Assembly: GCF_965661665.1 (NCBI RefSeq)
Contig: NZ_CBFIEO010000015.1
Coordinates: 1-64,000 of the forward strand
Direction: 5' to 3'
Source: Cognatiyoonia sp965661665
Lineage (GTDB): Bacteria > Pseudomonadota > Alphaproteobacteria > Rhodobacterales > Rhodobacteraceae
Length of the DNA: 64,000 bases
A program made the position numbers and the translations under genes. Positions 44,628 through 53,973 of this stretch are shown here, piece by piece. How positions within the stretch are numbered: position 1 is the stretch's first letter; every line of letters starts with the position of its first letter. Under the pieces are notes generated by a model that saw only the letters and a program-made list of their open reading frames with translations, had not been told where the DNA came from and made no database searches.

Positions 44628-45542
44628 ATGCCGATCAAACTGCCCCGTTCCCTGCCGGCCTTTGACGTGCTGTCGCGCGAAGGGGTTATGGTGATGGGCG
44701 AAGATGCGGCGTCCCGTCAGGATATCCGCCCACTGCGGATCGCGCTTTTGAACCTAATGCCCAAAAAGATCGATACGGAGAACCAATTCGCTCGCCTGAT
44801 CGGCGCGACACCGCTCCAGATCGAGCTATCACTGCTCAGGATGTCTGAACATCAGACCAAGAACACCGCCGCCGCACATATGGAAGAGTTCTATCAACCT
44901 TTCCAAGCGGTGAAGGATCAGAAGTTCGACGGCCTCATCATTACTGGCGCCCCTATTGAGCATCTTGAGTTCGAAGACGTAACATATTGGGAAGAGTTGA
45001 AAGAGGTGATGGATTGGACCCAAACCAACGTCCATTCGACCTTTGGCGTTTGTTGGGGTGGCATGGCGATGATCAACCATTTCCACAACGTGCCAAAACA
45101 TATCTTGGACGCGAAAGCGTTTGGCTGTTTCCGGCACACCAACATGGATCCCGCGTCACCCTATCTGCGCGGGTTTTCGGATGATTGCGTCATCCCCGTC
45201 AGTCGCTGGACGGAGATGCGGCAGGACGAGATTGATTTTGCGGGGCTCAAGACCCTGATTACCAGTTCTGAGGTTGGTCCGGCCTTGGTCGAAGATGTGG
45301 CACATCGCGCGCTCTATATCTTCAACCACTTCGAATACGATAGTGATACGCTGAAAGGTGAATATGACCGCGATATAGCCAATGGCACGCCTATTAATGT
45401 GCCAATCAATTATTACCCCGAAAATGACCCAACGGAAAAACCCACCAACCGCTGGCGAAGCCACGCACACCTCCTATATGGCAATTGGGTCAACGAAATT
45501 TATCAAACAACCGCATACGATCTTAATGCAATTGGCACGTAG
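44628..45542 (+). CDS. metA: Homoserine O-acyltransferase (MetA type)
   Basis: A 304-residue enzyme that activates homoserine for methionine synthesis by acetyl or succinyl transfer. The catalytic Cys is in TFGVCWGGMAMINHF near residue 141, and the catalytic His/Glu pair is in IFNHFEYDSDTLKGEYDRD near 233. LNLMPKKIDTENQFARL near 39 is family-specific. Whether acetyl-CoA or succinyl-CoA is used cannot be judged confidently by eye; many bacterial MetA proteins use acetyl-CoA. I searched the 42-base leader for a SAM-II riboswitch and found none. Confidence 0.9.
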   Translation: MPIKLPRSLPAFDVLSREGVMVMGEDAASRQDIRPLRIALLNLMPKKIDTENQFARLIGATPLQIELSLLRMSEHQTKNTAAAHMEEFYQPFQAVKDQKFDGLIITGAPIEHLEFEDVTYWEELKEVMDWTQTNVHSTFGVCWGGMAMINHFHNVPKHILDAKAFGCFRHTNMDPASPYLRGFSDDCVIPVSRWTEMRQDEIDFAGLKTLITSSEVGPALVEDVAHRALYIFNHFEYDSDTLKGEYDRDIANGTPINVPINYYPENDPTEKPTNRWRSHAHLLYGNWVNEIYQTTAYDLNAIGT

Positions 45543-46524
45543 AACTTTCACATTTGCAGGTGCAGCTTTGGCTGTTGGCGCGGTCGCGACCACAGCGCTC
45601 GGCCGCTCGCGGGTGCAAAGTGCGGAAGAAAGCTTTCCCCCAATCGGTCAGTTTGTCGATGTTAAGGGCCGCAAGGTTCACTATGTCCAAGAGGGATCTG
45701 GCCCTGATGTTGTGCTGCTGCACGGCGCAGGCGGCAACCTGCGGGAATTTACCTTTGACCTCGTTGGTCGCCTGACAGATCGCTACCGTGTCACAGTCTT
45801 TGATCGCCCCGGCATGGGCTATACGGACCGCGTGCCAGAAGTCGATGACAGCGCGTATGCCACCGAAGGCGACAGCCCCTTGGATCAAGCGGACATGCTG
45901 CTCAAAGCCAGCGAAAAGCTGGGGCTAGAGGCCCCTATCGTTGCGGGTCACAGCTTTGGTGGCATCGTCTCTATGGCTTGGGCAAACCTCGGCTTGGACA
46001 GCGAAAGCCCGGCTAACGCTGCGGCTGTCGTCTCACTCGCAGGCGTTTTGATGCCGTGGCCCGGTGAATTGGGTCAATATTACCGTGTCAACGGTAGCGC
46101 CTTTGGCGGCGTTGTCACCATTCCCTTGATTTCCGCGCTGGCGTCCGACCAACGGATCAACGACACGATTGACGCAATCTTTGCGCCACAACCTGCACCT
46201 GAAGGCTATGCGGAGTATGTGGGCGGACAGCTGACACTGCGCCCCGACCAGTTCCGTGCGAATGTACGTCAGGTCAACACCCTGCGTCCCCATGTGGTTG
46301 AGATGTCGAAACGGTATCCAGAGCTGGAGCTGCCCATCGAAATCGTGCACGGCGTCGAAGACACCACCGTGCCAATCGAAGTGCATCCCTACGAGTTGTC
46401 TAAGATTGTCCCTTCGGCGTTTCTTACCGAACTACCGGGTGTAGGCCACATGCCGCACCATGCCGACCCAGATGCAACGCTTGCCGCGATTGATCGCGCT
46501 GCAAGTCGCGCCGGATTGCGCTAA
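45526..46524 (+). CDS. Alpha/beta hydrolase, probably exported
   Basis: A 332-residue hydrolase. The N-terminus MQLARRTFTFAGAALAVGAV has twin arginines and a hydrophobic core, suggesting Tat or Sec export. The fold is marked by VVLLHGAGGNLREFT near residue 66, the nucleophile elbow GHSFGG near 143, an Asp in HGVEDTTVP near 281, and His in GVGHMPHHADP near 308. The substrate is unknown. ATG 45526 overlaps the metA stop by 17 bases; an upstream start would run far into metA and remove the export signal from the N-terminus. Confidence 0.82.
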   Translation: MQLARRTFTFAGAALAVGAVATTALGRSRVQSAEESFPPIGQFVDVKGRKVHYVQEGSGPDVVLLHGAGGNLREFTFDLVGRLTDRYRVTVFDRPGMGYTDRVPEVDDSAYATEGDSPLDQADMLLKASEKLGLEAPIVAGHSFGGIVSMAWANLGLDSESPANAAAVVSLAGVLMPWPGELGQYYRVNGSAFGGVVTIPLISALASDQRINDTIDAIFAPQPAPEGYAEYVGGQLTLRPDQFRANVRQVNTLRPHVVEMSKRYPELELPIEIVHGVEDTTVPIEVHPYELSKIVPSAFLTELPGVGHMPHHADPDATLAAIDRAASRAGLR

Positions 46525-46565
46525 CCCCTCGCACACCCCATATTGCCCTACAGTCAGGAGGCGTC

Positions 46566-46916
46566 ATGGCTAAACCATTCGACGGCGACATTAGCCGTTT
46601 CTACGCAGAGCGCGCACCGCAAGAGGTCCACAACGCGATTGAATCCGCGAACAAGGGGCAAATTCTGAACTCTGATTTTCCCTATGACAAACGCTGGAAG
46701 CGTGCTGACTACGAAGCCGCCATTAAAGAAACGCTGACGCGGATAAATTCCGATCATTCGCCGTGGAAGGTCGTAAAATCCGATGACAAGCGCCGCGCGC
46801 GGGTCAACGCGATCCGCACGGTCCTGAGCAATCTGGATTATTCGTGCAAGGATCCTGAAGCACTCGGTGAGATCGACAGCAAAGTCGCGGGCGGCATCGT
46901 CCTCTGGAATGGGTAA
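46566..46916 (+). pseudogene. Polyphosphate kinase 2 remnant with in-frame core deletion
   Basis: An open frame of 116 residues with a strong ribosome binding site (CAGGAGGC). Residues 1-52 match the start of class I PPK2 (FDGDISRFYAERAP, then ILNSDFPYDKRWKRADYE). Residues 53-116 match its very end (KETLTRINSDHSPWKVVKSD, DKRRARVNAIRTVL, GGIVLWNG). About 190 residues of the kinase core, with the Walker motifs and lid, are missing, and the join keeps frame at YEAAI. It cannot be a kinase. Either it is a pseudogene by in-frame deletion or a small residual protein. It overlaps the TetR gene start, as an intact ppk2 operon might. Confidence 0.75.
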
Positions 46917-47526
46917 ACGCGGCTATCACCACGGCAACCTGCGTGAAGCACTGGTTGAAGCCTGTCTCAAGCTCATTGAAGCAAAGGGACCGACGGGGTT
47001 TACGCTGTCCGAGGCGTCCCGCGAGGCTGGCGTGACCCCCGCCGCCCTCTACCGACATTTCGAAGGCCGCGACGATCTGATCGCGGAAGCCGCACGCCAA
47101 GGCTATGAAATTTTCGCTGATCTGATGGAATACGCCTATTCCACCGGCCAACCTTCCTCCCTCGCTGCATTTGAAGCTACGGGGCGTGCCTATCTGGCCT
47201 TTGCTCAGAAATACCCCGGCCATTATATCGCGATGTTCGAATCCGGCGTTTCCATCAACCGCACGCCGGAACTCAACGCCGTCGCCACCCGCGCAATGGG
47301 CGTCTTGGAGAAAGCGGCCGCTGACCTCAGCCAGCATATTCCAGAGGAAAAACGTCCACCGCCACAGATGTTTTCTGCCCACATCTGGGCGATGAGCCAC
47401 GGCGTGGTGGAGCTTTTTGCTCGCGGCGCACCTGGCACGCAAAGCCCCTACCCACCCGATGATCTGCTAGAGACAGGGATTGGTGTGTATCTTCGCGGCC
47501 TTGGCCTCGTCGCACCTAACAGTTAA
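46909..47526 (+). CDS. TetR/AcrR-family regulator
   Basis: A repressor of 205 residues. The N-terminal helix-turn-helix is in GYHHGNLREALVEACLKLI through LSEASREAGVTPAALYRHF at residues 4-46. The C-terminal half resembles the WHG-type ligand domain. ATG 46909 overlaps the end of the ppk2 remnant by 8 bases, so the regulator was probably co-transcribed with it. The ligand and targets are unknown. Confidence 0.85.
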   Translation: MGKRGYHHGNLREALVEACLKLIEAKGPTGFTLSEASREAGVTPAALYRHFEGRDDLIAEAARQGYEIFADLMEYAYSTGQPSSLAAFEATGRAYLAFAQKYPGHYIAMFESGVSINRTPELNAVATRAMGVLEKAAADLSQHIPEEKRPPPQMFSAHIWAMSHGVVELFARGAPGTQSPYPPDDLLETGIGVYLRGLGLVAPNS

Positions 47527-47600
47527 GTACTACTCAATCTGCATGCGTGCTGTTACACCCCTTCAAAAGAGCCGTTTAAGACCTGATTGGGAGATCGTAT

Positions 47601-48116
47601 ATGGAAGGTTGGCTTGCGGGCGTGTTTGCCGTGTTCGGGGCGGTCGACGTTTACCTGAATGATTGTCAGACCAGTTGTTTTGCCTATTCCGATGCCACTG
47701 CGCGGGTGCATGCACAGGCGGGTGCGACAGAATTTAACAACCGCTGGATCGGGCAAGAGGTGCTCTTGGGCTACGACTTTGGCCGCAAATACGGCCCCTT
47801 CCAACCGACCATCGCTGCCTCCATCACCGACATGGGTGATGCGTGGATCGGTGCAGGCGTGAAATGGAACACTCAGCACCTCTTTGACAGCCACTTCTAT
47901 TTCGAAACCTACGCCATGCCCGGCCTCTACGCTGCTGGCGCTGGTCCCGACATCGGCGGGTTCATTCAGTTCCGCGGCTCCATCGGGTTTGGCTATGAAT
48001 TTGAAAACGGCGTCCAAGCTCTCATCGCATACGACCACCGCTCCAACGCGCACATCTGGAAGACAAACCCGGGACTGGAAACCTTCCACCTCCGCGTGTC
48101 ATTTCCGTTGGACTGA
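47601..48116 (+). CDS. PagL-like outer-membrane lipid A deacylase family protein
   Basis: A 171-residue beta-barrel-type protein. The C-terminal part LIAYDHRSNAHIWKTNPGLE holds the His and Ser residues seen in the PagL acyloxyacyl hydrolase group, and the closing strand ends HLRVSFPLD. Repeated strands such as GFIQFRGSIGFGYEF support an eight-stranded barrel. The N-terminus has only a short hydrophobic stretch (WLAGVFAVFGAV) and no standard signal peptide, so the true start may differ or the signal may be damaged. A role in lipid A modification is inferred from the family. Confidence 0.68.
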   Translation: MEGWLAGVFAVFGAVDVYLNDCQTSCFAYSDATARVHAQAGATEFNNRWIGQEVLLGYDFGRKYGPFQPTIAASITDMGDAWIGAGVKWNTQHLFDSHFYFETYAMPGLYAAGAGPDIGGFIQFRGSIGFGYEFENGVQALIAYDHRSNAHIWKTNPGLETFHLRVSFPLD

Positions 48117-48146
48117 CGGGCCAAAGAGTAAAAGCACTCAAGAAAG

Positions 48147-48176
48147 AAAAAGGGCGGCCCGCTGGACCGCCCTTTT
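48147..48176. terminator. Bidirectional terminator
   Basis: GGGCGG (48152-48157) pairs with CCGCCC (48167-48172), flanked by AAAAA before and TTTT after, so it can end both the PagL-like transcript and the convergent rplM-rpsI transcript. Confidence 0.85.
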
Positions 48177-48195
48177 GCATTTGATGGAAAGCAGA

Positions 48196-48693
48196 TTAAC
48201 GCTTGGAGAACTGGAAGCTCTTCCGCGCTTTTGCTTTACCGTACTTCTTACGCTCAACAACGCGGCTGTCGCGTGTGAGGAAGCCAGCGGCTTTCAGCGC
48301 GCCGCGCAAGGACGGATCGTAAAGCTGGAGCGCTTTTGAGATGCCGTGCTTAACCGCACCCGCCTGACCTGACAGGCCGCCGCCTTTGACAGTTGCCATA
48401 ACGTCGAACTGATCGACAACGCCTGCCACCTGAAACGGCTGACGCAGGATCATCTGCAGGACAGGACGTGCGAAGTAAACTGGCATATCTTTGCCGTTCA
48501 CTGTGACCTTGCCAGAACCTGGCTTGATCCAGACACGTGCAATCGCGTCCTTACGCTTCCCAGTCGCATAAGAGCGACCCAGTTCGTCACGAACAGGCTC
48601 ACGGGTGATGACAGTTTCGACCACAGCTTCTGGCGCCTCTACGCCTTCAGTAACTTGGCCCAGCTCTTCGAGTGAGTTGACTTGATCGGCCAT
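48196..48693 (-). CDS. rpsI: 30S ribosomal protein S9
   Basis: A 165-residue S9 with an N-terminal acidic extension of about 38 residues, as usual in alphaproteobacteria. The core shows GRSYATGKRKDAIARVWIK near residue 40, GGGLSGQAGAVKHGI near 104, and the C-terminal tail ERKKYGKAKARKSFQFSKR reaching the ribosomal P site. It overlaps the rplM stop by one base, so translation is coupled. Confidence 0.97.
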   Translation of the reverse strand: MADQVNSLEELGQVTEGVEAPEAVVETVITREPVRDELGRSYATGKRKDAIARVWIKPGSGKVTVNGKDMPVYFARPVLQMILRQPFQVAGVVDQFDVMATVKGGGLSGQAGAVKHGISKALQLYDPSLRGALKAAGFLTRDSRVVERKKYGKAKARKSFQFSKR

Positions 48694-49154
48694 TATGCAG
48701 TCCTCGTATTCTTTTTGTTCATGGAAGCAACGTCCAGAACTTCCGGCTTCTGCGCGTCCATGCCGTGCTCGGCACCAGCGAAAACGCGAAGGTGTGTCAT
48801 TTGCTGGCGGGACAGCTTGCCACCTGGCAGCATGCGCTGGACGGCTTTCATGATCACGCGCTCTGGGTGATCGCCTTCCAAAATCTCAGCTTTTGTGCGG
48901 GATTTGATGCCGCCTGGGTGGCCAGTGTGCCAGTAGTACTTTTCATCACGCTTGTTGCCGGTCATCTGGACCTTCTCAGCGTTGATGACGATGATGTTGT
49001 CGCCCATATCCATGTGTGGTGTGAAGGACGGCTTGTGCTTGCCACGCAAGCGCATCGCGATGATCGATGCAAGACGGCCCAGAACGATGCCTTCGGCGTC
49101 GATCACGTACCATTTCTTGTCGATATCCGCGGGAGTAGCGGTAAAGGTTTTCAT
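48693..49154 (-). CDS. rplM: 50S ribosomal protein L13
   Basis: A 153-residue L13. MKTFTATPADIDKKWYVIDA at the start, GRLASIIAMRLRGKHKP near 32 and YWHTGHPGGIKSRT near 75 are standard. ATG 49154 is preferred over the upstream GTG/ATG frame because it opens with the conserved MKTF. It forms the universal rplM-rpsI pair. Confidence 0.97.
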   Translation of the reverse strand: MKTFTATPADIDKKWYVIDAEGIVLGRLASIIAMRLRGKHKPSFTPHMDMGDNIIVINAEKVQMTGNKRDEKYYWHTGHPGGIKSRTKAEILEGDHPERVIMKAVQRMLPGGKLSRQQMTHLRVFAGAEHGMDAQKPEVLDVASMNKKNTRTA

Positions 49155-49304
49155 ATCGGTCTCAGTGTTTCGGGGGCGAACACGCCCTGTCATTCAGATT
49201 GGAGCGTTATATAGCGGTTGCACTCCCAGTCAACAGGCTGATGCCCTGAATTCGTAATGTAATTCAATAGGTTAAAAATTAGGTATTATGTTACCCCATC
49301 TAAC

Positions 49305-49724
49305 TCACCTCGGTGGGATTGAATATGTCAAACCCGCCCGTGCTACGGGTTTTTGATCGCCTTCGCTGTAGATCAGCGTATCCCCGACCGCCAAAACCTT
49401 GCCCAGCTTCAAAATACGTGTCTCAGAAATCAGATCGCAATTCGCAACAGGCTTACGCATGAAATCAATGCTGCAATTGGTGGTCACAGCAAGGTCCACG
49501 GGCCCAATACGCGCCAGAATGGCAAGATAGACGGAGACATCCGCTAACTCAAACATCGTCGGGCCTGACACCGTTCCACCTGGGCGAAGGTGCTGGTTCG
49601 ACACCCGCAAACGGACCACGAGTTTCTCGTCATCTACCGCCACCACCTCAAATACGTCTGCGACTTGGTCAAAGTCGCTTCGCAGAAAGGCTTCCAATGC
49701 CGCAGCGTCCATTTTAAGTGTCAT
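49305..49724 (-). CDS. PaaI-type acyl-CoA thioesterase
   Basis: A hotdog-fold protein of 139 residues. The helix region NQHLRPGGTVSGPTMFELAD carries the conserved GG..G..M..LAD pattern of the PaaI group, and NCSIDFMRKP is the following strand. It would hydrolyse acyl-CoA thioesters; the chain type is unknown. ATG 49724 is used since it starts the fold. It is divergent from the enoyl-CoA hydratase 43 bases away, so both may serve acyl-CoA metabolism. Confidence 0.82.
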   Translation of the reverse strand: MTLKMDAAALEAFLRSDFDQVADVFEVVAVDDEKLVVRLRVSNQHLRPGGTVSGPTMFELADVSVYLAILARIGPVDLAVTTNCSIDFMRKPVANCDLISETRILKLGKVLAVGDTLIYSEGDQKPVARAGLTYSIPPR

Positions 49725-49767
49725 GGTAATCCTCGCGTTTGACGCAGATGACATGAAAGGCTTAAGC

Positions 49768-50550
49768 ATGACAATCCTTCAAAGAGACGACATTGGCTTC
49801 GTTACACGGCTGACGCTGACCGCTCCGGAGCGGTTGAACGCCTTGTCTGATGAAATGCTGGCAGAGCTGACGGGGATGCTGGATGCCATTGCGGAGGATT
49901 CGTCAGTAAAAGCGGTCATCATCGCAGGCGCAGGCAAAGCGTTCTGTGCGGGTCACGATCTGAAACAGATGCAAGCCAAGCGCGCGGCTGACGATGGCGG
50001 CGCGGCAGCACTAAAAGACCTCTTCGACCGCTGCGCTGTCATGATGGGGAAAATTCAGGCCCTGCCCCAACCTGTCATCGCACAGGTTCACGGCATTGCG
50101 GCGGCAGCAGGCTGTCAGCTTGTGGCCACCTGTGACCTCGCCGTTGCAGCGGAAGGCACGCGGTTCGGCGTCAATGGCGTCAACATCGGCCTCTTTTGTT
50201 CCACTCCCATGGTCGCTCTCACCCGCAACATCGGGCGCAAAATGGCATTTGAAATGCTGACAACGGGCCGGTTCATCGAGGCGGAGGAAGCTCAGAGCTT
50301 GGGCCTCATCAATCGCGCGGTTCCAGCGGAGGAATTGGCCGACGCCACCCTCGAACTGGCGGAAACCATCGCGGGCAAGCTTGGAAGCGCGGTGCGGCAC
50401 GGCAAAGGTGCATTCTACGCGCAGGCGGAAATGTCGACAAAAGAGGCCTATTACTTTGCAGGCGAGGTGATGGTCCGCAACATGATCGACGCTGACACCA
50501 ACGAGGGCATAAACGCCTTCTTGGAAAAGCGTGATCCCAATTGGGACTAG
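49768..50550 (+). CDS. Enoyl-CoA hydratase/isomerase family protein
   Basis: A crotonase-fold enzyme of 260 residues. VIIAGAGKAFCAGHDLKQM near residue 50 and AQVHGIAAAAGCQLVATCDL near 107 form the oxyanion hole and substrate channel. The expected catalytic Glu positions around 115-140 are not clearly conserved (FGVNGVNIGLFCSTP), so hydratase activity is uncertain and another crotonase reaction is possible. ATG 49768 is selected over the earlier in-frame starts. The end overlaps the convergent peptidase by 4 bases. Confidence 0.82.
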   Translation: MTILQRDDIGFVTRLTLTAPERLNALSDEMLAELTGMLDAIAEDSSVKAVIIAGAGKAFCAGHDLKQMQAKRAADDGGAAALKDLFDRCAVMMGKIQALPQPVIAQVHGIAAAAGCQLVATCDLAVAAEGTRFGVNGVNIGLFCSTPMVALTRNIGRKMAFEMLTTGRFIEAEEAQSLGLINRAVPAEELADATLELAETIAGKLGSAVRHGKGAFYAQAEMSTKEAYYFAGEVMVRNMIDADTNEGINAFLEKRDPNWD

Positions 50551-52016
50551 AGCCCGTAAATGTCGGAAAACTTCGCTTCGAGATAATCGAGCAGTGGCTC
50601 GACCGTCGGTGCTTGGCCGGATGCTTGGGTGATGAGCTCAACAGGCTTCATCAATGCCCCGTGCTGTTGCACTTTCTCACGCAGCCAGTTGGTTGCGGGC
50701 GAGGTATCACCTTCCGCCAAAGCAGCATCCAACCCTGGTGCATCCTGCCGCATATTGGCATTTAGGCACCCGGCATAGACATTGCCCAAGCTATAGGTCG
50801 GGAAATAGCCAAACAGCCCTTCGGACCAATGCACATCCTGCAAAACGCCGTTTGACGGTTCATCGACCGCGTAACCGAAGTCCGACAAGAACCTGTCGTT
50901 CCAAGCCGCTTCCAGATCATTAACCGCAAGGTCGCCAGACACCAGCGCCCGCTCAAGATCGAACCGCAGCATCACGTGCAGGTTATACTGCACCTCATCG
51001 GCCTCCGTACGGATATAACCATCCGCCACGCGGTTGACGCAGGCATAGAACGCCTGCGGCCCGTCGATGCCAAAATCACCGAACTGATCGCGCATTTGCG
51101 CATAAAGCCAGCCGGTGAAAGCACGACTGCGTCCAATCTGGTTCTCGTAAATGCGGCTTTGGCTTTCGTGGACGCCCATCGACACACCTCCGCCCAAGGG
51201 CGTCAGCAGATAGGCTTGATCGATGTTCTGTTCGTAACAAGCGTGCCCTACCTCATGCACGGTTGAGTAGAAGCAGTTGAACGGATCGTCCAAACTGGTG
51301 CGTGTCGTGATGCGCGCGTCCAGACCGGACCCGCTGGAGAACGGATGCACCGCCTTATCAATCCGTCCCTTCTCAAGGTCATATCCAAAGGTCAGCGCTA
51401 GTTTGGTGGACAAAGCCAATTGCCCCGCTTCATCAAACTCCTGCGACAGCTCGGGCGGCGCAGGGCGATCGAGCACAGCCGCCCGCAAAGCCACAAGCCG
51501 CGGCCGCAGCGCGTCAAAGAGCGCAGAAATTTCAGCCTCCGTCGTGTCCGGCTCATAGGTATCGATCAGCGCATCATAAGCCTTGCCGCCCTGTCTGACA
51601 GCCGCGGCTTCCTGTCGGCGCAGGTTCAAAACCTCGGTGAGCATTGGCAGGAAGGCAGCGACATCATTGTCATCCCGCGCCTGCGCCCAAACGCGATGGG
51701 CCAGCGATGTGACCTTGGCAAGGGCCGCCGCCAGATCGGCAGGCAGTTTCACCGCCCGCTCATAATCACGACGGATTTGGTAAAGGCTTGCGGCACTCAC
51801 ATCATCAGTCGCGGTTGAGGCGTCCAACCATTCGCCCACACGCGGGTCGGTCCGGCGCGCGTGCAGCACCTTGGCCATTGCCGCGTGCTCTTCCGCCCGT
51901 TGCGGCGTCGCGCCTTCAGGCATCATGGTTTCTTGGTCCCACCCAAGACGCCGGGCAACTTCGGACAGCGCCCGCGTCTCCCGATCAAAGGCGATCAGGT
52001 CTTCATAAGCGCCCAC
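50547..52016 (-). CDS. Metallo-carboxypeptidase, family M32
   Basis: A 489-residue zinc carboxypeptidase related to Thermus Taq carboxypeptidase. The metal site HEVGHACYEQN lies near residue 256, with the downstream Glu in GVHESQSRIYENQIGRS near 286. TRTSLDDPFNCFYSTVHEVG just before the site is highly typical. It removes C-terminal residues from peptides in the cytosol. The gene is 2 bases away from ctaA on the same strand. Confidence 0.92.
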   Translation of the reverse strand: MGAYEDLIAFDRETRALSEVARRLGWDQETMMPEGATPQRAEEHAAMAKVLHARRTDPRVGEWLDASTATDDVSAASLYQIRRDYERAVKLPADLAAALAKVTSLAHRVWAQARDDNDVAAFLPMLTEVLNLRRQEAAAVRQGGKAYDALIDTYEPDTTEAEISALFDALRPRLVALRAAVLDRPAPPELSQEFDEAGQLALSTKLALTFGYDLEKGRIDKAVHPFSSGSGLDARITTRTSLDDPFNCFYSTVHEVGHACYEQNIDQAYLLTPLGGGVSMGVHESQSRIYENQIGRSRAFTGWLYAQMRDQFGDFGIDGPQAFYACVNRVADGYIRTEADEVQYNLHVMLRFDLERALVSGDLAVNDLEAAWNDRFLSDFGYAVDEPSNGVLQDVHWSEGLFGYFPTYSLGNVYAGCLNANMRQDAPGLDAALAEGDTSPATNWLREKVQQHGALMKPVELITQASGQAPTVEPLLDYLEAKFSDIYGL

Positions 52017-52018
52017 CG

Positions 52019-53158
52019 TTACGCTCCTGCGATCTTTTCAGGGAATGGATGGCGCGTTATGAACTTCGCCCGTAGCACAATCACCCAAAGCACAATCGCC
52101 CCGATCTGATGCACAATCGCGATGCTCCACGGTGCGGCATAAAGCACGGTGAAAATGCCCAGCATCATTTGCAGCAGGAAGATCGCCAGAACGGAGTTGA
52201 ATGAATGTCGGATCGAGGAATTGCCACTGCTCCGCGCCTGCAACCAAACCAAAATACCAAAGGCCAGTAGCACATACCCAATCATCCGGTGGATGAACTG
52301 CACCAGCCCTGCGTTCTCAAAGAAGTTGGTCCAGGACGGCTGAAGGTCGAATGCGGTCGTGGGCACAAAGCTTCCGCCCATCAGCGGCCATTCGGCATAG
52401 CTGCGACCTGCGTCAATGCCAGCCACCATCGCGCCCCAGATGATTTGTAGGAACGCAATCGCGATCAACACGGTCGCCAGTCGCGCTAGCCGCGCATCTT
52501 CACTGCGCCGCGCTTGCATCAAATCCGCTTCTCGCCGACTCAGTTGCAAAATGAACCACGTCAGGAAACCGAAGATCACGAAGGCCAACCCAAGGTGTGT
52601 CGCCAAACGATAGGACGCCACATCGAGCATTCCTTCCTCAAGGCCGGACGACACCATCCACCATCCGATGAACCCCTGCAGACCGCCCAAAGCGCCCAGA
52701 AGCAACAGTTTGCCCGTCCATCCGGTCGGGATCTGTCGTCGCACCGCGAAATAGACAAAGCCCGCCCCCCAGACGAGGCCGATCACGCGGCCCAATTGAC
52801 GATGCCCCCATTCCCACCAGTAAATGACCTTGAATTCAGTAAGGCTCATGCCTGCGTTTTGTTCGATGTATTCAGGGATTTGTTTGTATTTCTCAAACTC
52901 AGCATCCCATGCTTCCGCTGAGAGTGGCGGCATGGCGCCGGTCACGGGTTTCCATTCGGTGATCGACAATCCGCTGTCTGTCAGGCGCGTCAGACCGCCA
53001 ACAACGATCATCAAGAAAACAAGCGCGAAAAGCGCAAAGAGCCAGATGCAGATCGCGCCGCGCCCGTCGTTCACACCACGGTCAATCGCACCAGGTGTGG
53101 CTACTTGTTTTTCGGTGGTCCCAACCTCTTCAAAGATGGAGCGGGGTTTGTCTGCCAT
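52019..53158 (-). CDS. ctaA: Heme A synthase (CtaA/Cox15)
   Basis: An inner-membrane enzyme of 379 residues with about eight hydrophobic segments that oxidises heme O to heme A for aa3-type oxidases. Seen here: VGGLTRLTDSGLSITEWKPV near residue 53, IYWWEWGHRQLGRVIG near 111 with a heme-ligating His, and HRMIGYVLLAFG near 285. LQGFIGWWMVSSGLEEG near 158 matches the alphaproteobacterial type 2 form. The presence of this gene implies a heme-copper oxidase elsewhere in the genome. Confidence 0.94.
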   Translation of the reverse strand: MADKPRSIFEEVGTTEKQVATPGAIDRGVNDGRGAICIWLFALFALVFLMIVVGGLTRLTDSGLSITEWKPVTGAMPPLSAEAWDAEFEKYKQIPEYIEQNAGMSLTEFKVIYWWEWGHRQLGRVIGLVWGAGFVYFAVRRQIPTGWTGKLLLLGALGGLQGFIGWWMVSSGLEEGMLDVASYRLATHLGLAFVIFGFLTWFILQLSRREADLMQARRSEDARLARLATVLIAIAFLQIIWGAMVAGIDAGRSYAEWPLMGGSFVPTTAFDLQPSWTNFFENAGLVQFIHRMIGYVLLAFGILVWLQARSSGNSSIRHSFNSVLAIFLLQMMLGIFTVLYAAPWSIAIVHQIGAIVLWVIVLRAKFITRHPFPEKIAGA

Positions 53159-53229
53159 GCCGGTTCTCCTTGCCTTCCACTCAACTTAGTCGCCGCCCGA
53201 AGGCGCGACAAGTTCAGCGTCGATTTGGC

Positions 53230-53973
53230 TCAATCGCCGCGTTCTTTCCATCGGACCATCTGACGCAACACGCCGTGCAACATCTGCACATCAGCGCGGG
53301 TCAGCGGCATCCGGCTCCACAGATTGCGCAGGTTGATCTTCATGTTGGCGGCCTTGGCCTCCGGATAGAAGAACCCTGCGTCCTGCATCCGGTTCTCATA
53401 GTGATCGGCAAGCTTCTCTATCTCGATCTGCTCCGCCCAGTCGCCCTCCATGCTCACCGTGTGATCCACGACCTCTTCCCGCGCGCGGCGCCACTCGTAC
53501 CCCATTAGCAAGACGCATTGGGCAAGGTTCAGCGATGGGAACTCTGGGTTCACAGGGACGGTGACAATAGCGTTGGCCTTGGCGATATCGTCATTCTCCA
53601 TCCCTGCGCGTTCGGGCCCAAAAAGCACCGCCACCTTCTGCCCCGTCTCAATCCGCGCGAACGCATCGCGCATCGCCGCTTCGGGCGAAAACACGGGCTT
53701 TGTCAGTTCGCGGGGGCGTGCGGTGGTGGCGTAGACGTAGGTGCAATCGCTGACAGCCTCAGCCGTCGTTTTGCAAATCTGCGCGTCATCCAGCACACGC
53801 CCCGCACCAGAAGCCATCGCCACCGCCTTTTGATTGGGCCAGCCATCGCGCGGGCTGCTGATCCGCATTCGGTCGAGGCCGAAATTCAGCATCGCGCGGG
53901 CCGCCGCGCCGATATTCTCTCCCATCTGGGGGCGGATCAGGACAAAGATGGGCTTTGGCTGCTCTGATGGCAT
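53230..53973 (-). CDS. trmJ: tRNA (cytidine/uridine-2'-O-)-methyltransferase TrmJ
   Basis: A SPOUT-class enzyme of 247 residues that methylates the ribose at position 32 of some tRNAs. IRPQMGENIGAAARAMLNFG near residue 14 is motif 1, KVAVLFGPERAGMENDDIA near 115 is motif 2, and NLAQCVLLMGYEWRRA near 150 is motif 3, forming the trefoil knot. ATG 53973 gives the expected short leader. It is divergent from the ThiE-like gene. Confidence 0.9.
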   Translation of the reverse strand: MPSEQPKPIFVLIRPQMGENIGAAARAMLNFGLDRMRISSPRDGWPNQKAVAMASGAGRVLDDAQICKTTAEAVSDCTYVYATTARPRELTKPVFSPEAAMRDAFARIETGQKVAVLFGPERAGMENDDIAKANAIVTVPVNPEFPSLNLAQCVLLMGYEWRRAREEVVDHTVSMEGDWAEQIEIEKLADHYENRMQDAGFFYPEAKAANMKINLRNLWSRMPLTRADVQMLHGVLRQMVRWKERGD

